Shown in pieces: positions 42,069-51,389 of a DNA stretch of 64,000 bases. The translations under genes were made by a program, and so were the position numbers. The stretch comes from Symbiodinium natans (Eukaryota; Sar; Dinophyceae; Suessiales; Symbiodiniaceae), in the NCBI GenBank assembly GCA_905221605.1, contig CAJNDS010001635.1, positions 605,001 to 669,000 on the forward strand, given 5' to 3'. Below the pieces are notes generated by a model that searched no databases, was not told where the DNA came from, and saw nothing but the letters and a program-made list of their open reading frames with translations. Every line of letters starts with the position of its first letter. Position 1 is the stretch's first letter.

Positions 42069-42079
42069 TTTGGCTCAAG
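42069..42079 (+). other. Possible spliced-leader relic
   Basis: TTTGGCTCAAG equals the last 11 bases of the dinoflagellate spliced leader (…CCATTTTGGCTCAAG, from memory). Relic leaders mark retroposed mRNAs. By chance an 11-mer would appear about 0.03 times in both strands of this window. No recognisable gene follows. Confidence 0.3.
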
Positions 42080-42269
42080 CTGCTTCAGGCCTTCTCTGTC
42101 TGCTGGCAACGGGCGCTGTTACTCGAAGCTCCTGCCATGAGCTGAAACAAGAAACCCTAAACCCTAAACCCTAAAAGCCCTAAACCTTGCTCAGACTCAG
42201 AGACAGCGCCGAGTAAACCCTAAACCCTAAACGCACAGCAACAGGAGGCCCTGGAAGGGCACGTGCGCC

Positions 42270-42480
42270 ATGGCCGATGCAGATGACCTTGCTGCTGCAG
42301 TTTGCACAGAGAAGTTGGCTGCAAGATGGCAACCAATAAGTAGCCTTGATGGATATCCCTCAGAAACAGAGGCCGCCGAATCTGGGGCTGCTCCTGCCTT
42401 GAAACGTATAATGCCCTCAGGCCTTTTCAAGGTTTTATGATCGGCGTGTATATCGGGCTTGAAGAGTACATCTCTAAACC

Positions 42481-42512
<32 letters not shown>

Positions 42513-42617
42513 AGAAACCTCTCAATCTAGGAGGAGCTGGCTGCGGTGGACATGGCGAGCGGCGATGCCGCAAAGCGCCTCAGAGGGTGGCCGAGCAGCA
42601 AGATCGACGATTTCTAA
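42270..42617 (+). CDS. Candidate two-exon small gene, 82 aa
   Basis: Exon 1 (42270-42431) starts MADADDLAAAVCTEKLAA and ends at SGLFK with TTCAAG/GTTTTA. The 99 bp intron holds CCCTCAA repeats and ends CTCAATCTAG. Exon 2 (42531-42617) reads EELAAVDMASGDAAKRL then RGWPSSKIDDF and a stop. Both boundaries are phase 0, so the frame is kept. It is acidic at the start, with no family recognised. The start was chosen as the first ATG of the open frame; the preceding context is telomere-like DNA. Confidence 0.4.
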
Positions 42618-42619
42618 AT

Positions 42620-43400
42620 TTAGGGTCCCTTCTTGGGATCAATTGGTGTTTTGACAAGGACTTCCAGATACCGGTACCACCAGCGTTGCTTGGGACTCTA
42701 AACCACCATCGTTGCACCCGTACTCCCCTGACTCTGGAAAGCCACCTCGAGACGAGGAAAGTCATGGCCTCTCTGAGCTGCAAGGAGCTTCTGCGACAAG
42801 CATTCATTTCTCTGTGTGTTATTGTGTGTATATACAAATAAATACAAATATATATATATATATATATGTATATAATATATATATATATAACATATACGCA
42901 CGCATTTATGTATCAATGTATATAGATTTATGTACGTACACCAAAAGGTATGCACAAATGTGGAGCAACCGTTCTGGGACTTGCGCGCATGATGGGCATC
43001 CTGACTTCAAGCATAGGGATTGAATGGAGGAAGCCCGACGTTGTTGAGTCGAGGCTCAGAGAGGTGCAGCCCCATGTAGGGTTCTTCAAGTGGGGGGGGG
43101 GGGGGTTCAAGCGGGGGTATGTGACCCAAGGTTCCCTAATACTCCCTACGACCGCCTAGGTACCCCCCATGAATCCCCCCTCCCTTAGGCATTAGGGGAG
43201 TATGGCAGCGCCTCAGGGTGGTATGGCACTGGTCATATGTACGAGGAACTTGAGAATAGATGTCGTGATTTGTTAAGAATTGACCTCAATATACATGTGT
43301 GGATGTATACACAGACATACGTACCTACGCACATGTACACGGGTCTGTATATTTGATGGTGTGCATAGTTATGGTTTTTATTTGTGCATCTTGTTCCTAG
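42620..43400. other. Microsatellite and unassigned frame
   Basis: (TA)n-rich DNA at 42836-42900. A plus frame at 42950-43090 contains WRKPDVVESRLREVQPHV, which looks coding and stops being meaningful at a G run (43091-43105). Confidence 0.3.
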
Positions 43401-43490
43401 GTGGTTGTAGGACTGCATGCGATGCGTCCACTGCTTGGGGAGCAGGAAGCTGAGCGGCTCCTCGATGGCAATTTCCGCGTGAATGATGAG
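43401..43490 (+). CDS. Candidate internal exon
   Basis: TTCCTAG precedes it and GTGGGA follows it. The 30 codons read VVVGLHAMRPLLGEQE then AERLLDGNFRVNDE. Acceptor, donor and composition all fit an exon. No family is recognised. Confidence 0.35.
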
Positions 43491-43494
43491 GTGG

Positions 43495-45115
43495 GATTTC
43501 TTCTTGCTTCGTGACTTAGTGCACTTAGTGCTCTTGGGCATATAGGGTTTACAGGGCGTATACGTGCAACCTATCGACGTTTGAAGCTATATGGTTGCAA
43601 TTTAGAACTAGGGGGAGATGGCGAACGACTGGCAACCATGCGAGTGGTGCATGGCCGCCATACTTGTCAAGACCCAGACTAGACTCCGCCAGAGGCGCTG
43701 GGCAGAGCACTGAAGGGTCCTCAACGCTGCCCTCCATGTTCGGGGCCGCATCAAATGGCACCCAAACATGTAGGCACTAAGATGCCCTTGCATCCGACCA
43801 CTGCTGCTAACCTATGCAGCTATCTCGACTGCATCAGGAGGCTAAGGTTGAAGACTGGCTCTGGCTCGGGATCTTGCGCAACCCTAGGGGATTGAATGAA
43901 GGAAAATTTCGGGTAGGTGGAGGCCCATCCCAGCACCCGACACTTCCCTACCAGCGCAGCATGTTCTGGTAGGTCTGCTCTTCGTTGCGCGCGGCCTGGG
44001 ACTGCGCGGGGTGCCCAGCAACTTCGGGTGTAAAGAACTCGAGGATGTTTGTTTGTCCGGCGTTTTTTGTTTGGAGTACTGATGACGAACAAAGCTTCTC
44101 GAGTTGCGGGGACATGGCAGAGGACGCAGAAACGGCAGAAGAAGGCTCTATGTCTGATTCTTATCTGAGGGGGGATGGCTGCGGTCTTACGGACCCTTCA
44201 TTCTCTTGCAGAATCATGCAAAACCAACCCTAAACCCTAAGCCCTTTTGAACCCTCTCCGCCGAGCATGCTTCAGTTTGACTTTGTCTTGAGGCCGTCCG
44301 TTTGGAGGCACAGTTGGGAGAGGCCCACAGCAGGGTTTCATCGCCATGAGTTGTTGTGACGCGACTTGTTGTCCGGAGGATCTTGAGGCATCTTCATAGC
44401 CATAGCATAGAACAAGTCCTAACCCCAATGCTTTCTCAGGGCAAGAACCGGGTCGCAAGCATCAGAAGCCCAAAAAGCTGCAGTTGAGTGTCTCTATGAG
44501 GGATTGACCCCCCCCCCGGCTACTGGAGGAACGTGCAACACTCTGAGAAGTGAGAGGGCGCCTGAATGAGGGGTGCGGACATCTGTTAGAATCACTTCCC
44601 TAGCCTTGATGTGTCATGAATACACTCGAAAGGTCGAAAGGCTCAGGCCCCAGACACTTTTTGTGAGGCAGATCGGCCATGGGAGGAGCGAAACAAGTGG
44701 CTACAGGACCCGGCAAGTGACTGCGTACTCTCTCCTTTTGGGGCACGCTGAATAGGATTCAAGCCCCCTCTCCTAAGACTGTTCAATCCCCACCCTCCCC
44801 CTATTATGTACTTGCGAAGAGACGCTTGCAAGGGGGGGGGGGGGGTTCTAACAGAGACCCGACAAGGACCATGCTTGGAGTACCTTGAAGCTTGTTACTT
44901 ACTTAGCCAATAGTTGAACTTTTTGAACTTATTGGGTTTCCTTATTTAGTAGGAACAAGAAGTAAGGTTAAGGGTCTTAGGATGTTTGAGTCAAAAGAAG
45001 CACTGACGTCCAGCCCTAAACCCTAAACTTGGCCCTAAACTAGGGTCTGGCTAGTCGGGTGGCAAAACAACCCTTAGTCCCCAAACCCAAACCCTAAGCC
45101 CGCGAGTCCCCTTTC
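43495..45115. other. No recognisable gene
   Basis: Short frames only. A start-like MAEDAETAEEGSMSDSYLR (about 44114-44170) could be a first exon. G run at 44834-44846. Confidence 0.35.
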
Positions 45116-45120
45116 CCCCC

Positions 45121-45396
45121 GAGGACCTCGCAGCCGAGCGAGGGGAGCTCGAGCAACAGAAGGCCGATCTCGAGGCGCGACCTTCACGCAATGTCCTTGC
45201 GCCCGAGGCTGCCAAAGCCATGCATAATTCGAGTTGTGGGCTCTTATTGTACTGGAACGTCCCGGCCAAGCGTTTGATGCGAGAAAGTATGTGTCATGAG
45301 CTTTGTCCAATGGGGCAAGGCTCCCACCCGGCTGAGGTCGATCCTACAGACGACCTCTATACGCTTTGCATCCCCTTTCAGCTCCCTTTGTTTTAG
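45121..45396 (+). CDS. Candidate exon with coiled-coil start
   Basis: 92 codons are open: EDLAAERGELEQQKADLEA has a heptad-like Leu/Glu pattern, followed by NVLAPEAAKAMHNSS and a Cys-containing tail ending in a stop. The first part is the convincing piece; the tail may be intron read-through. Telomere-like CCCTAAA DNA precedes it. No family is recognised. Confidence 0.35.
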   Translation, partial: EDLAAERGELEQQKADLEARPSRNVLAPEAAKAMHNSSCGLLLYWNVPAKRLMRESMCHELCPMGQGSHPAEVDPTDDLYTLCIPFQLPLF

Positions 45397-45399
45397 CAA

Positions 45400-45770
45400 A
45401 CCCTCAGCCAAGAACACCCGATGTGGCAGGCTACTCTGCTCACTGCCAAGCTGGAGGCCCGTCCTTTTTTTTGGCGGGGGGGCCGGGACAGTGGGGAGGG
45501 CTGAGATATAGGATGTTAGCCGAGTTGGTTGCAGCGGTGTCGATGGACTGTTCGTTTCGGGTTCAGGGTTCCCATAGGGCTTAGAGTCAGACCCTGAAAC
45601 TTGAATTCCTCGAACCTGCCGAGCACCAGGCTGTACGCACTCCGTAATTAAGCTTAATCGATTCTTACCAAGCCCACGCACCCCAGCACGAACTCACTTT
45701 ACGTATCCAAAAGCCCTAGAAGTCTCATGCCCTATAAGTCCTCAAGCCTGTGAGCCCTAAACCTTTTGGG
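45400..45770. other. No recognisable gene
   Basis: Unassigned; short frames only. Confidence 0.4.
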
Positions 45771-45771
45771 T

Positions 45772-45848
45772 GCCCTAAACCCTAAACCCTAAACCCTAAA
45801 CCCTAAACCCTAAACCCTAAACCCCAAACCCTAAACCCTAAACCCTTT
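45772..45848 (-). repeat. Telomere-like tract, ten clean CCCTAAA units
   Basis: Nearly perfect heptamers, one CCCCAAA variant. The longest clean C-strand tract in the window. Confidence 0.97.
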
Positions 45849-45853
45849 AAGAG

Positions 45854-45933
45854 GTGCAGACGGCCTGCGCCGCAGCCTGTGGCTTTCACGCCTCGCGCTT
45901 TGCGCAGGCGAGGAGGGAGACTCCCAGCACCTC
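45854..45933 (+). CDS. Candidate exon ending at a foldback
   Basis: After AAGAG the frame reads VQTACAAACGFHASRFA then QARRETPSTS and meets the foldback at 45934. No family is recognised. Confidence 0.25.
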
Positions 45934-46195
45934 GGGATGTTTTCCCTTATACTAACCGCTCCTTAGTAGGGACTATAGTACGCCCTATTGTAATCCATCC
46001 CCCCCAGTTTACCCCCATAATTAAGGGTTATGCAAAGATAATTCAGCCTAGTTGAGGTTATTTTAGGGGGGAACCTAGGGGGGGTAGTATGGAGGGGGGA
46101 GGGGTGTAGTAGGGGAACCCAAGATACTAGCAAGGATAATAGTACCCCCTACTATAATCCCTATGAAGGACTGTGAGTGTAAGGGGGAACATCCC
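45934..46195. mobile_element. Foldback element, family 1, copy d, with internal insertion
   Basis: Ends GGGATGTTTTCCCTTATACT and AGTGTAAGGGGGAACATCCC are inverted. The arms AGTAGGGACTATAGTACGCC and TAGTACCCCCTACTATAATC also pair. About 130 bp of G/C-run-rich DNA separates the arms, making this copy 262 bp against about 100 for the others. Confidence 0.7.
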
Positions 46196-46199
46196 ATTC

Positions 46200-46335
46200 T
46201 TCACCCCATGCGCACAACAAAAGCTGCCTGGAGCAGCCAAAAGCCGGCCGGAGGATTTGTCCCGGGAGTCAGGGTCGGCAAGCTGAGCCCCAGCAGGAAA
46301 GCTAGGTTTTCGGGCTTTTTTTTGACTCTGGTTTT

Positions 46336-46379
<44 letters not shown>

Positions 46380-46800
46380 TTTAGGGTTTAGGGAGACTCA
46401 ACACAAGAGACCTGTGAGATGCACTGTCGCCATGCGGCTGAGAGAGTTCGGTTTTTTGAGAAGCAGGGCTTAGGGCTTAGGGTTCCGCTGACATACCTCG
46501 TTCCTATACAGCATCTAGAAAAATGCCAGCGTCCTAAGCCCTGAACTTTAGGGTTTAGGGTTTAGGGTTCCACTAATTTGTTTTAAAGCAATTGTTGTTG
46601 ATGTGGTTCTGAGGGCAGTCAGGGTGTTCTCCCTCTCTGCCAAGGTCAGGACTGACTTTGGAGAGACATGCTTCTGAGGGTCTATGGGGTATGTTGTATC
46701 CTGATCAACCTCCGAAACTACCCCAGGACCCAAAACCCTAACCCTACACCATTTTTCAAACGCAGTTTCGAATCGTCACTCAGACTTGGAATCTCTGTGG
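46200..46800. other. GA tract, telomere-like units, no gene
   Basis: (GA)n at 46338-46373 runs directly into TTTAGGG units. More TTTAGGG at 46550-46568. Confidence 0.5.
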
Positions 46801-46801
46801 A

Positions 46802-46961
46802 GTGGTTCGTCCAGCTATGCGGGTGCCAAAAAACCCTAAACCTGATGCCTTCTTTTGGGAGGTGCTTGAGGACAACGTCGCTTTCCGAGCCCGCTGCGCG
46901 CGGCTCGGGAGATCGGGGGAGGGGTTCAAATTTGCGGGCCAAAGCAAGCAAGTCCCTGCAG
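46802..46961 (+). CDS. Candidate exon with GT donor
   Basis: The coding-like part reads DAFFWEVLEDNVAFRARC then ARLGRSGEGFKFAGQSKQV, ending CCTGCAG/GTTCTT. The sequence before DAFFWEV is telomere-like (AAACCCTAAACC), so the exon may start near 46843. Degenerate TTTAGGG follows the donor at 46975-47019. No family is recognised. Confidence 0.35.
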
Positions 46962-47033
46962 GTTCTTTGTTTCGGGTTTATAGGATTTATGGGGTTTATA
47001 CGGTTTAGGGTTTAGGGTTGCCTATCCTACTAT

Positions 47034-47135
47034 TTGCTTATATAAGACCCCGCCAGAATATGAAAGTCATAATCCCTATATTCCCCTTATAAGGAAGAAT
47101 GTTTTTGTTTTTTTTTGGGGGGGGTGCTTAAGCAA
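47034..47135. mobile_element. Foldback element, family 2, copy b
   Basis: The right end TTGGGGGGGGTGCTTAAGCAA matches copy a; the left end TTGCTTATATAAGACCCC is more diverged. Confidence 0.6.
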
Positions 47136-47139
47136 TTCG

Positions 47140-48225
47140 AAGTATCCCGTGACACTGCCTGGGCTTGGTTGGTGGCTTGCAATCGTCCTCTGCCCTCGTG
47201 AATGGCACATCTGTCCCTGCAGGAGGCAGCCCTAAACCCTAAACCCTAAACCCTAAACCCTAAACCAGGAGGCAGCTCGAGTCCGTTGTGCAATCGGCCC
47301 GGCGGAGCCTGCGAATGCCCTGTGCTGAGTTTCCACTCCACTGCATGGCCAGCACTTTCAGCTCTACTATAGGGGTCGGAACAATTAGTAGGAATATAGG
47401 GTTTAGGGTTTGGGGTTTAGGGTTTAGGGTTTAGGGTTTGCAGTCTGCTAGTAGTATTTCCTTATGGTCCCTTTGTAATTTTACGATAATAACCCCCCAA
47501 ACCCTATTCTAATTATTCAGGCCCCTATATTACATACCCATATCGGCATGTAAACACCACATGGAAGCAGCACAATCCCCCGTGGCGACCGTAGCAGCCA
47601 ACACTCACCAAGAACCCAGCCATTATGAGTTCTGGGTAGCGCCCTCCTTGCTGACATGGTGACTGTGTAATGGGCGATGTCACCCGCTGGCCATGCTGCA
47701 TGTCGCACCCTAAACCCTAAACCTTTAAATGCTAAACCCTAAGTAAGCCCTAAACCCTAAACCGCGGAAGTCTGCCGCAACAAGCGCAGCTCCAAATCCT
47801 CGATCCAACTTCAAACGTCGGGCCATAAGCCATAGATTGCCTAAGATACGGTTAGATCTATCTTGCTCCCCTAGCCCTAGCGACAAGAACTCATGAGCGT
47901 TCAAACCACTGTCGTCGGGCTTTGACTCCATGAGGCTAGGCGAGCGCCCTGATGTGCGGCCGGAGTCCGAGGTGCCTTGGCCAGCATGAGGGCACAGTCT
48001 TCGGATGCTGTTTCTAGAAGGATGGACAGGGTGCAAGGTGCTCGACACCCACCAGAACCACGAAAGCTACATGTCACGTACTCAACAAACGGCTCAAGAC
48101 AAGCACAGATCAGTTAGGGCAGGAATAGCAGCACAAGACGACAGCAAACACAGAATGACATCTCGACAAACGGCCAACTCGAAAGCTAGAGGCAGCCTTG
48201 CTACAGAGCAGTTTTGCCAAAGAGC
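47140..48225. other. Telomere-like tracts, no recognisable gene
   Basis: Five CCCTAAA units at 47230-47266, TTTAGGG at 47398-47439, CCCTAAA pieces at 47708-47762. Other frames have no motif. The last part is presumably the 5' flank of the next gene. Confidence 0.45.
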
Positions 48226-48230
48226 CGGCG

Positions 48231-49762
48231 ATGGCGATGCGGCGGAAGCGACATTGCAGTTCGCTGGAGCTGGGTGAGGCAGTCTCGAAGAGATTTCGCC
48301 GTGCGCATCAGCTCCTCCAAGCTGCCATTGAACCCTTGCCCTCATCAGAACAGGACGAAGGTCTCTCAGGCGTGGTGCCTTTAGCCAAATGGCCTGGCTG
48401 TGCTGCACGGCTTCTAGCCTTGCGTGCGGCCACAAAGACTCTGGCACCCAGCGAGGACCTGCCTCCCGGCACAATCGCAGGGGCTTTGATGCAGCCACTC
48501 GCTCCCAGCCCCAAAGTCTCTCTTCGAAGCCCACCGCCTGGCACAGTGCAGTGGGAGATACCATACTCCAAGCGTGCGGCTTTTGCGTATGGCAAGGAGA
48601 CCCGCGATAGCTGGCTTAGAGCCCGGCCCCGATACTTGGGCTACGCCGAGTATGCCAGTTGGCTCTCGTCGGCCGTTCCCGATGCCGAGCTGTGGCCTTC
48701 CCGGACGGAGGAGGAGGAGCAGCTAGGTAAAACCTCTGCACATTTTTCATATGTTCCCGGCCTTATTGGGGTTTTAGAGGATCATACTTAGGTGAATCCT
48801 TTGTTCAGAGGGTTGAAAAAGGCAACAACCTAGGCAGGCGTCTGGGCTCGAGCTCCTGCGACTTCTGGCGGCCATGAAGATGCCCAAGAAGAAGCGCCGC
48901 GTGCCCCCCATCACCCCGGAGGAGGAGAAATTGGCAGAAGATGCCCTGCTTCTGGGTCATTCTTTGAAAATCATGTTACCTTCTTATTAGGGCCTATTAG
49001 GGTTTAGGGTTTAGGGTTGTGACTGAAACCCAATAAGGAACAAACATTGTCATTCTTGAATAGTAATTACGCCAACAATGGTGCAGGTTTGGCCAGGGCA
49101 ATGGTGATGACGTCGTAGCCTCACGCTTCAGCGTGGAGGTGACGCGAAGGCAGCTCGAATGTCTGCGGCCGGGCGAGTGGCTCAATGACGAGGTCATCAA
49201 CTTCTACTACAAGTTGTTGCAGGAGCGTAGCAAGACAGTGGCTTCATCGCCAAAGAGCTGGTTCACCAATTCCTTTTTCTGGCCGAAGCTCAGTGGCAAC
49301 AACAAGGAGTACAACTATAAAGAGGTGAGAAGATGGACGATTAAGGCAAAGATTGACATCTTCGAGATGGACTACGTCATATTCCCCATGAACATTGCAG
49401 AAACTCATTGGGCGATGGGGGCCATCGACCTAAAGGAGAAGGGTTTCCGCTACTTCGACTCGATGTTCAGCAAGCCGCCATCCAACTTTGTGGCCTTCTT
49501 ACGGCGCTATCTGGCAGATGAGCACAAGGCCAAGAAGAGCAAAGATCTCCAAGGGGTGGATGATTGGAATCTTCTGGTCCCCGATCCTCCGGTGCCACAG
49601 CAGCGTAACGGGTACGACTGCGGTGTCTTCACGTGCTTCTTCGCAGACTGCCTCTCTGCAGGGAAGAGCCTGGGATTCGACCAGGAAGACATGCCGACCC
49701 TCCGAAAGCGGATCGCAGCTCGAATCATGAAGACCGACGAGAAGTTCGACCCGATCATGTAA
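48231..49762 (+). CDS. ULP1: SUMO-specific protease (ULP1/SENP family, C48), three exons
   Basis: Cleaves SUMO precursors or SUMO-protein bonds, as a cysteine protease. Best model: exon 1 48231-48721, exon 2 48834-48947, exon 3 49087-49762, giving 426 aa. Exon 1 encodes a basic head (MAMRRKRHCSSLEL, KRFRRAHQL). Exon 2 carries PKKKRRV, a classical nuclear import signal. Exon 3 holds the protease core: VASRFSVEVTRRQLECL, PGEWLNDEVINFYY, catalytic His in ETHWAMGAIDL, Asp in FRYFDSM, and the oxyanion Gln and catalytic Cys in PQQRNGYDCGVFTC. Both introns fit best as phase-2 GC-AG introns with a G after the acceptor (CA/GCTAGG..CTAG/G and CT/GCTTCT..GCAG/G). GT donors a few bases away break the frame. 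Intron 2 contains TTTAGGG repeats. The first ATG in frame was taken as start; ATG at 48237 is an alternative. The core is certain; the exact exon borders are inference. Confidence 0.85.
48722..48833 (+). other. Intron 1 of the SUMO protease gene (GC-AG)
   Basis: 112 bp. CTAGG occurs at both ends (48723-48727 and 48831-48835), like a short target duplication. Confidence 0.5.
48948..49086 (+). other. Intron 2 of the SUMO protease gene, with telomere-like repeat
   Basis: 139 bp. GTCATTCTTTGAA (48956-48968) and GTCATTCTTGAA (49049-49060) flank a stretch with TTCTTATTAGGG, three TTTAGGG units (48987-49018) and CCCAATAAGGAA. It looks like an insertion with a 12-13 bp duplication. Confidence 0.55.
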
Positions 49763-49764
49763 AT

Positions 49765-50250
49765 TGACTGCAAGCCATAGGTGCAACTTTCTCTGCCTCA
49801 CCTGTAGCAGGAGACTCTGTAGCCATCCCTTCCTCAGACCGTGCCTCATGATGCAAAGGAGAAAAAGGCCGTCTGCTAACAACGCATGAAGAGCTCCAAC
49901 CCATAGTGTTGCAGCAATAGATTGAGACGACAATTGTCTGAGGGCCCTAAAGTTGTTTAACCTGGAAGAGTGTGCGCCGACGTAGCATCCAGAAGCCATG
50001 ACTTGAAGAGCAGGAGTGGGGAGGACGCCTTGTTGGCCTCTGTCCCCGAAGATGTGCTGCGCTGAGCCCGGAAACACTGGATAGAGAGACGCTAGACAGA
50101 ATGTTTAATCCAATATCCCGAAACCCCTATTAACCCTACACGCTAGGGATTTGTCTGCTGATCATGATAAACTGCAGGCGGCAGGCATGGCGCGACGCTG
50201 GCGCCTGGAGTTTGACGCTGCCAGTGACGTGGTGGCTTGACGGAAAACTT
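49765..50250. other. 3' flank of the protease gene, no further gene
   Basis: A minus frame of 192 codons (49499-50077) is mostly the shadow of exon 3. No motif is seen beyond it. Confidence 0.4.
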
Positions 50251-50370
50251 CCCAGGTAGGATGAGGGAGACCCTCAAAAGGGAGCCCTTCTCATCTGCCT
50301 TTCTTACACAGGGACCTTTTTGAGAGGGTAAATATTTTCAAGGGTCCCCCTAGTTAATCCTATCCCCTAG
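50251..50370. mobile_element. Foldback-like sequence
   Basis: CAGGTAGGATGAGGGAGACCC and GGGTCCCCCTAGTTAATCCT with TATCCCC are imperfect inverted arms, with CTCAAAAGGGA and TTTTTGAGAGGG inside. Single copy in this window. Confidence 0.45.
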
Positions 50371-50374
50371 AACT

Positions 50375-51280
50375 GTCAGAGTTGAGGCTCTCTGGGCTTC
50401 GGGGGTCGGGTATTTTTGAGAATCGTGCAGTCCTGACGACAGGGCGGGTGGGAGTGAAGACCTGAGCCGTGCGACTGAGGCCTCGAGTGTTGCTTCTATG
50501 TCTGTATGAATTTAGAGACAGCTTGAACCTTGAGAAATACCCACGACTCGATTCTGTTAGTGGCTGACCATGTAAGCTAAGTTAAGTGTATTTCACGCGG
50601 TCGAAGAGTCTGTACATAATATATATATATATATATATACACCTTTGCGGCTGGAATCCATGCAAACGCCACCGTGGAGAATGAGAGTCGATAGAGCTGC
50701 ACATTCGGCCTTGTTTACATATTGCCCGCTACAATACACAGTGGTCGATGTGATTCCATAGTTCAAGGTCCTCACTTGGTAAGTTCCGGCTGGAGGCATT
50801 CAGGACATTGTTGTGCTAACATTCATCTATGGGACCTAATTGCATTATCCGGGACACCGTGGGACAGAATCATCTCCCCCAGTTATTGGACCTGCTCCTT
50901 CGCTCATTTCTTGAAGTCCAAGTTCGAAGATCGGGTGCGTTCTCTTCAATTTTCCGAACTCTTGGTAAATCTCATGCTGTAACCTCTCACGAGATTCACG
51001 AGTAGCTATTATCATTGATCCATGTATGTTTTTTTCAAGCTTGGCTGTACATGGACACGAATGAATGAAATTACCAAAAGGTTTGTGTGGCATGGATTTG
51101 AAGCAGGCGAACAACTGTGCAACAAGCTGTTCTTGTCAGAGGAGCAATAAGACAGTCAGGCCAAACATGATCTGTAAGTAATCTAGGTCGTCTGTATCAA
51201 CAAGTTTGTCTTCGTTTCTTATCTCAGGCTGTGTGCATGCACTTGGCTCTTTGCCCTATGTTCGATGGGTTTCAGCAGAC
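50375..51280. other. Unassigned; (TA)n microsatellite
   Basis: (TA)n at 50618-50639. Minus frames 50593-50799 and 50845-51114 (NIHGSMIIATRESRERL) look coding-like but are unassigned. Confidence 0.3.
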
Positions 51281-51284
51281 AGCC

Positions 51285-51316
51285 GGGTTTAGGGTTTAGG
51301 GTTTAGGATTTAGGGT
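51285..51316 (+). repeat. Telomere-like tract at the LINE 5' border
   Basis: Four TTTAGGG-type units (one GGATTTAGGG) directly before the LINE. Confidence 0.9.
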
Positions 51317-51333
51317 AATGGCTACGGCTCAAG
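51317..51333 (+). promoter_or_regulatory. Spliced-leader-like sequence at the LINE 5' end
   Basis: AATGGCTACGG (51317-51327) is the reverse complement of the first 11 bases after the variable position of the dinoflagellate leader (CCGTAGCCATT). It overlaps GGCTCAAG (51326-51333), which equals the leader's last 8 bases. The leader sequence is from memory. The place is where a trans-spliced LINE RNA would carry a leader, but the order is scrambled, so a copying artefact or chance remain possible. Confidence 0.3.
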
Positions 51334-51389
51334 TGTTTCGGCTTAAAACCTTGCTGTTGAGGTAGGGGTAGGGGATTTAGAACTTCTCC

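Noticed and set aside
49499-50077. Minus frame of 192 codons opposite the SUMO protease
   Set aside because: Most of it is the shadow of exon 3, and no motif is seen.
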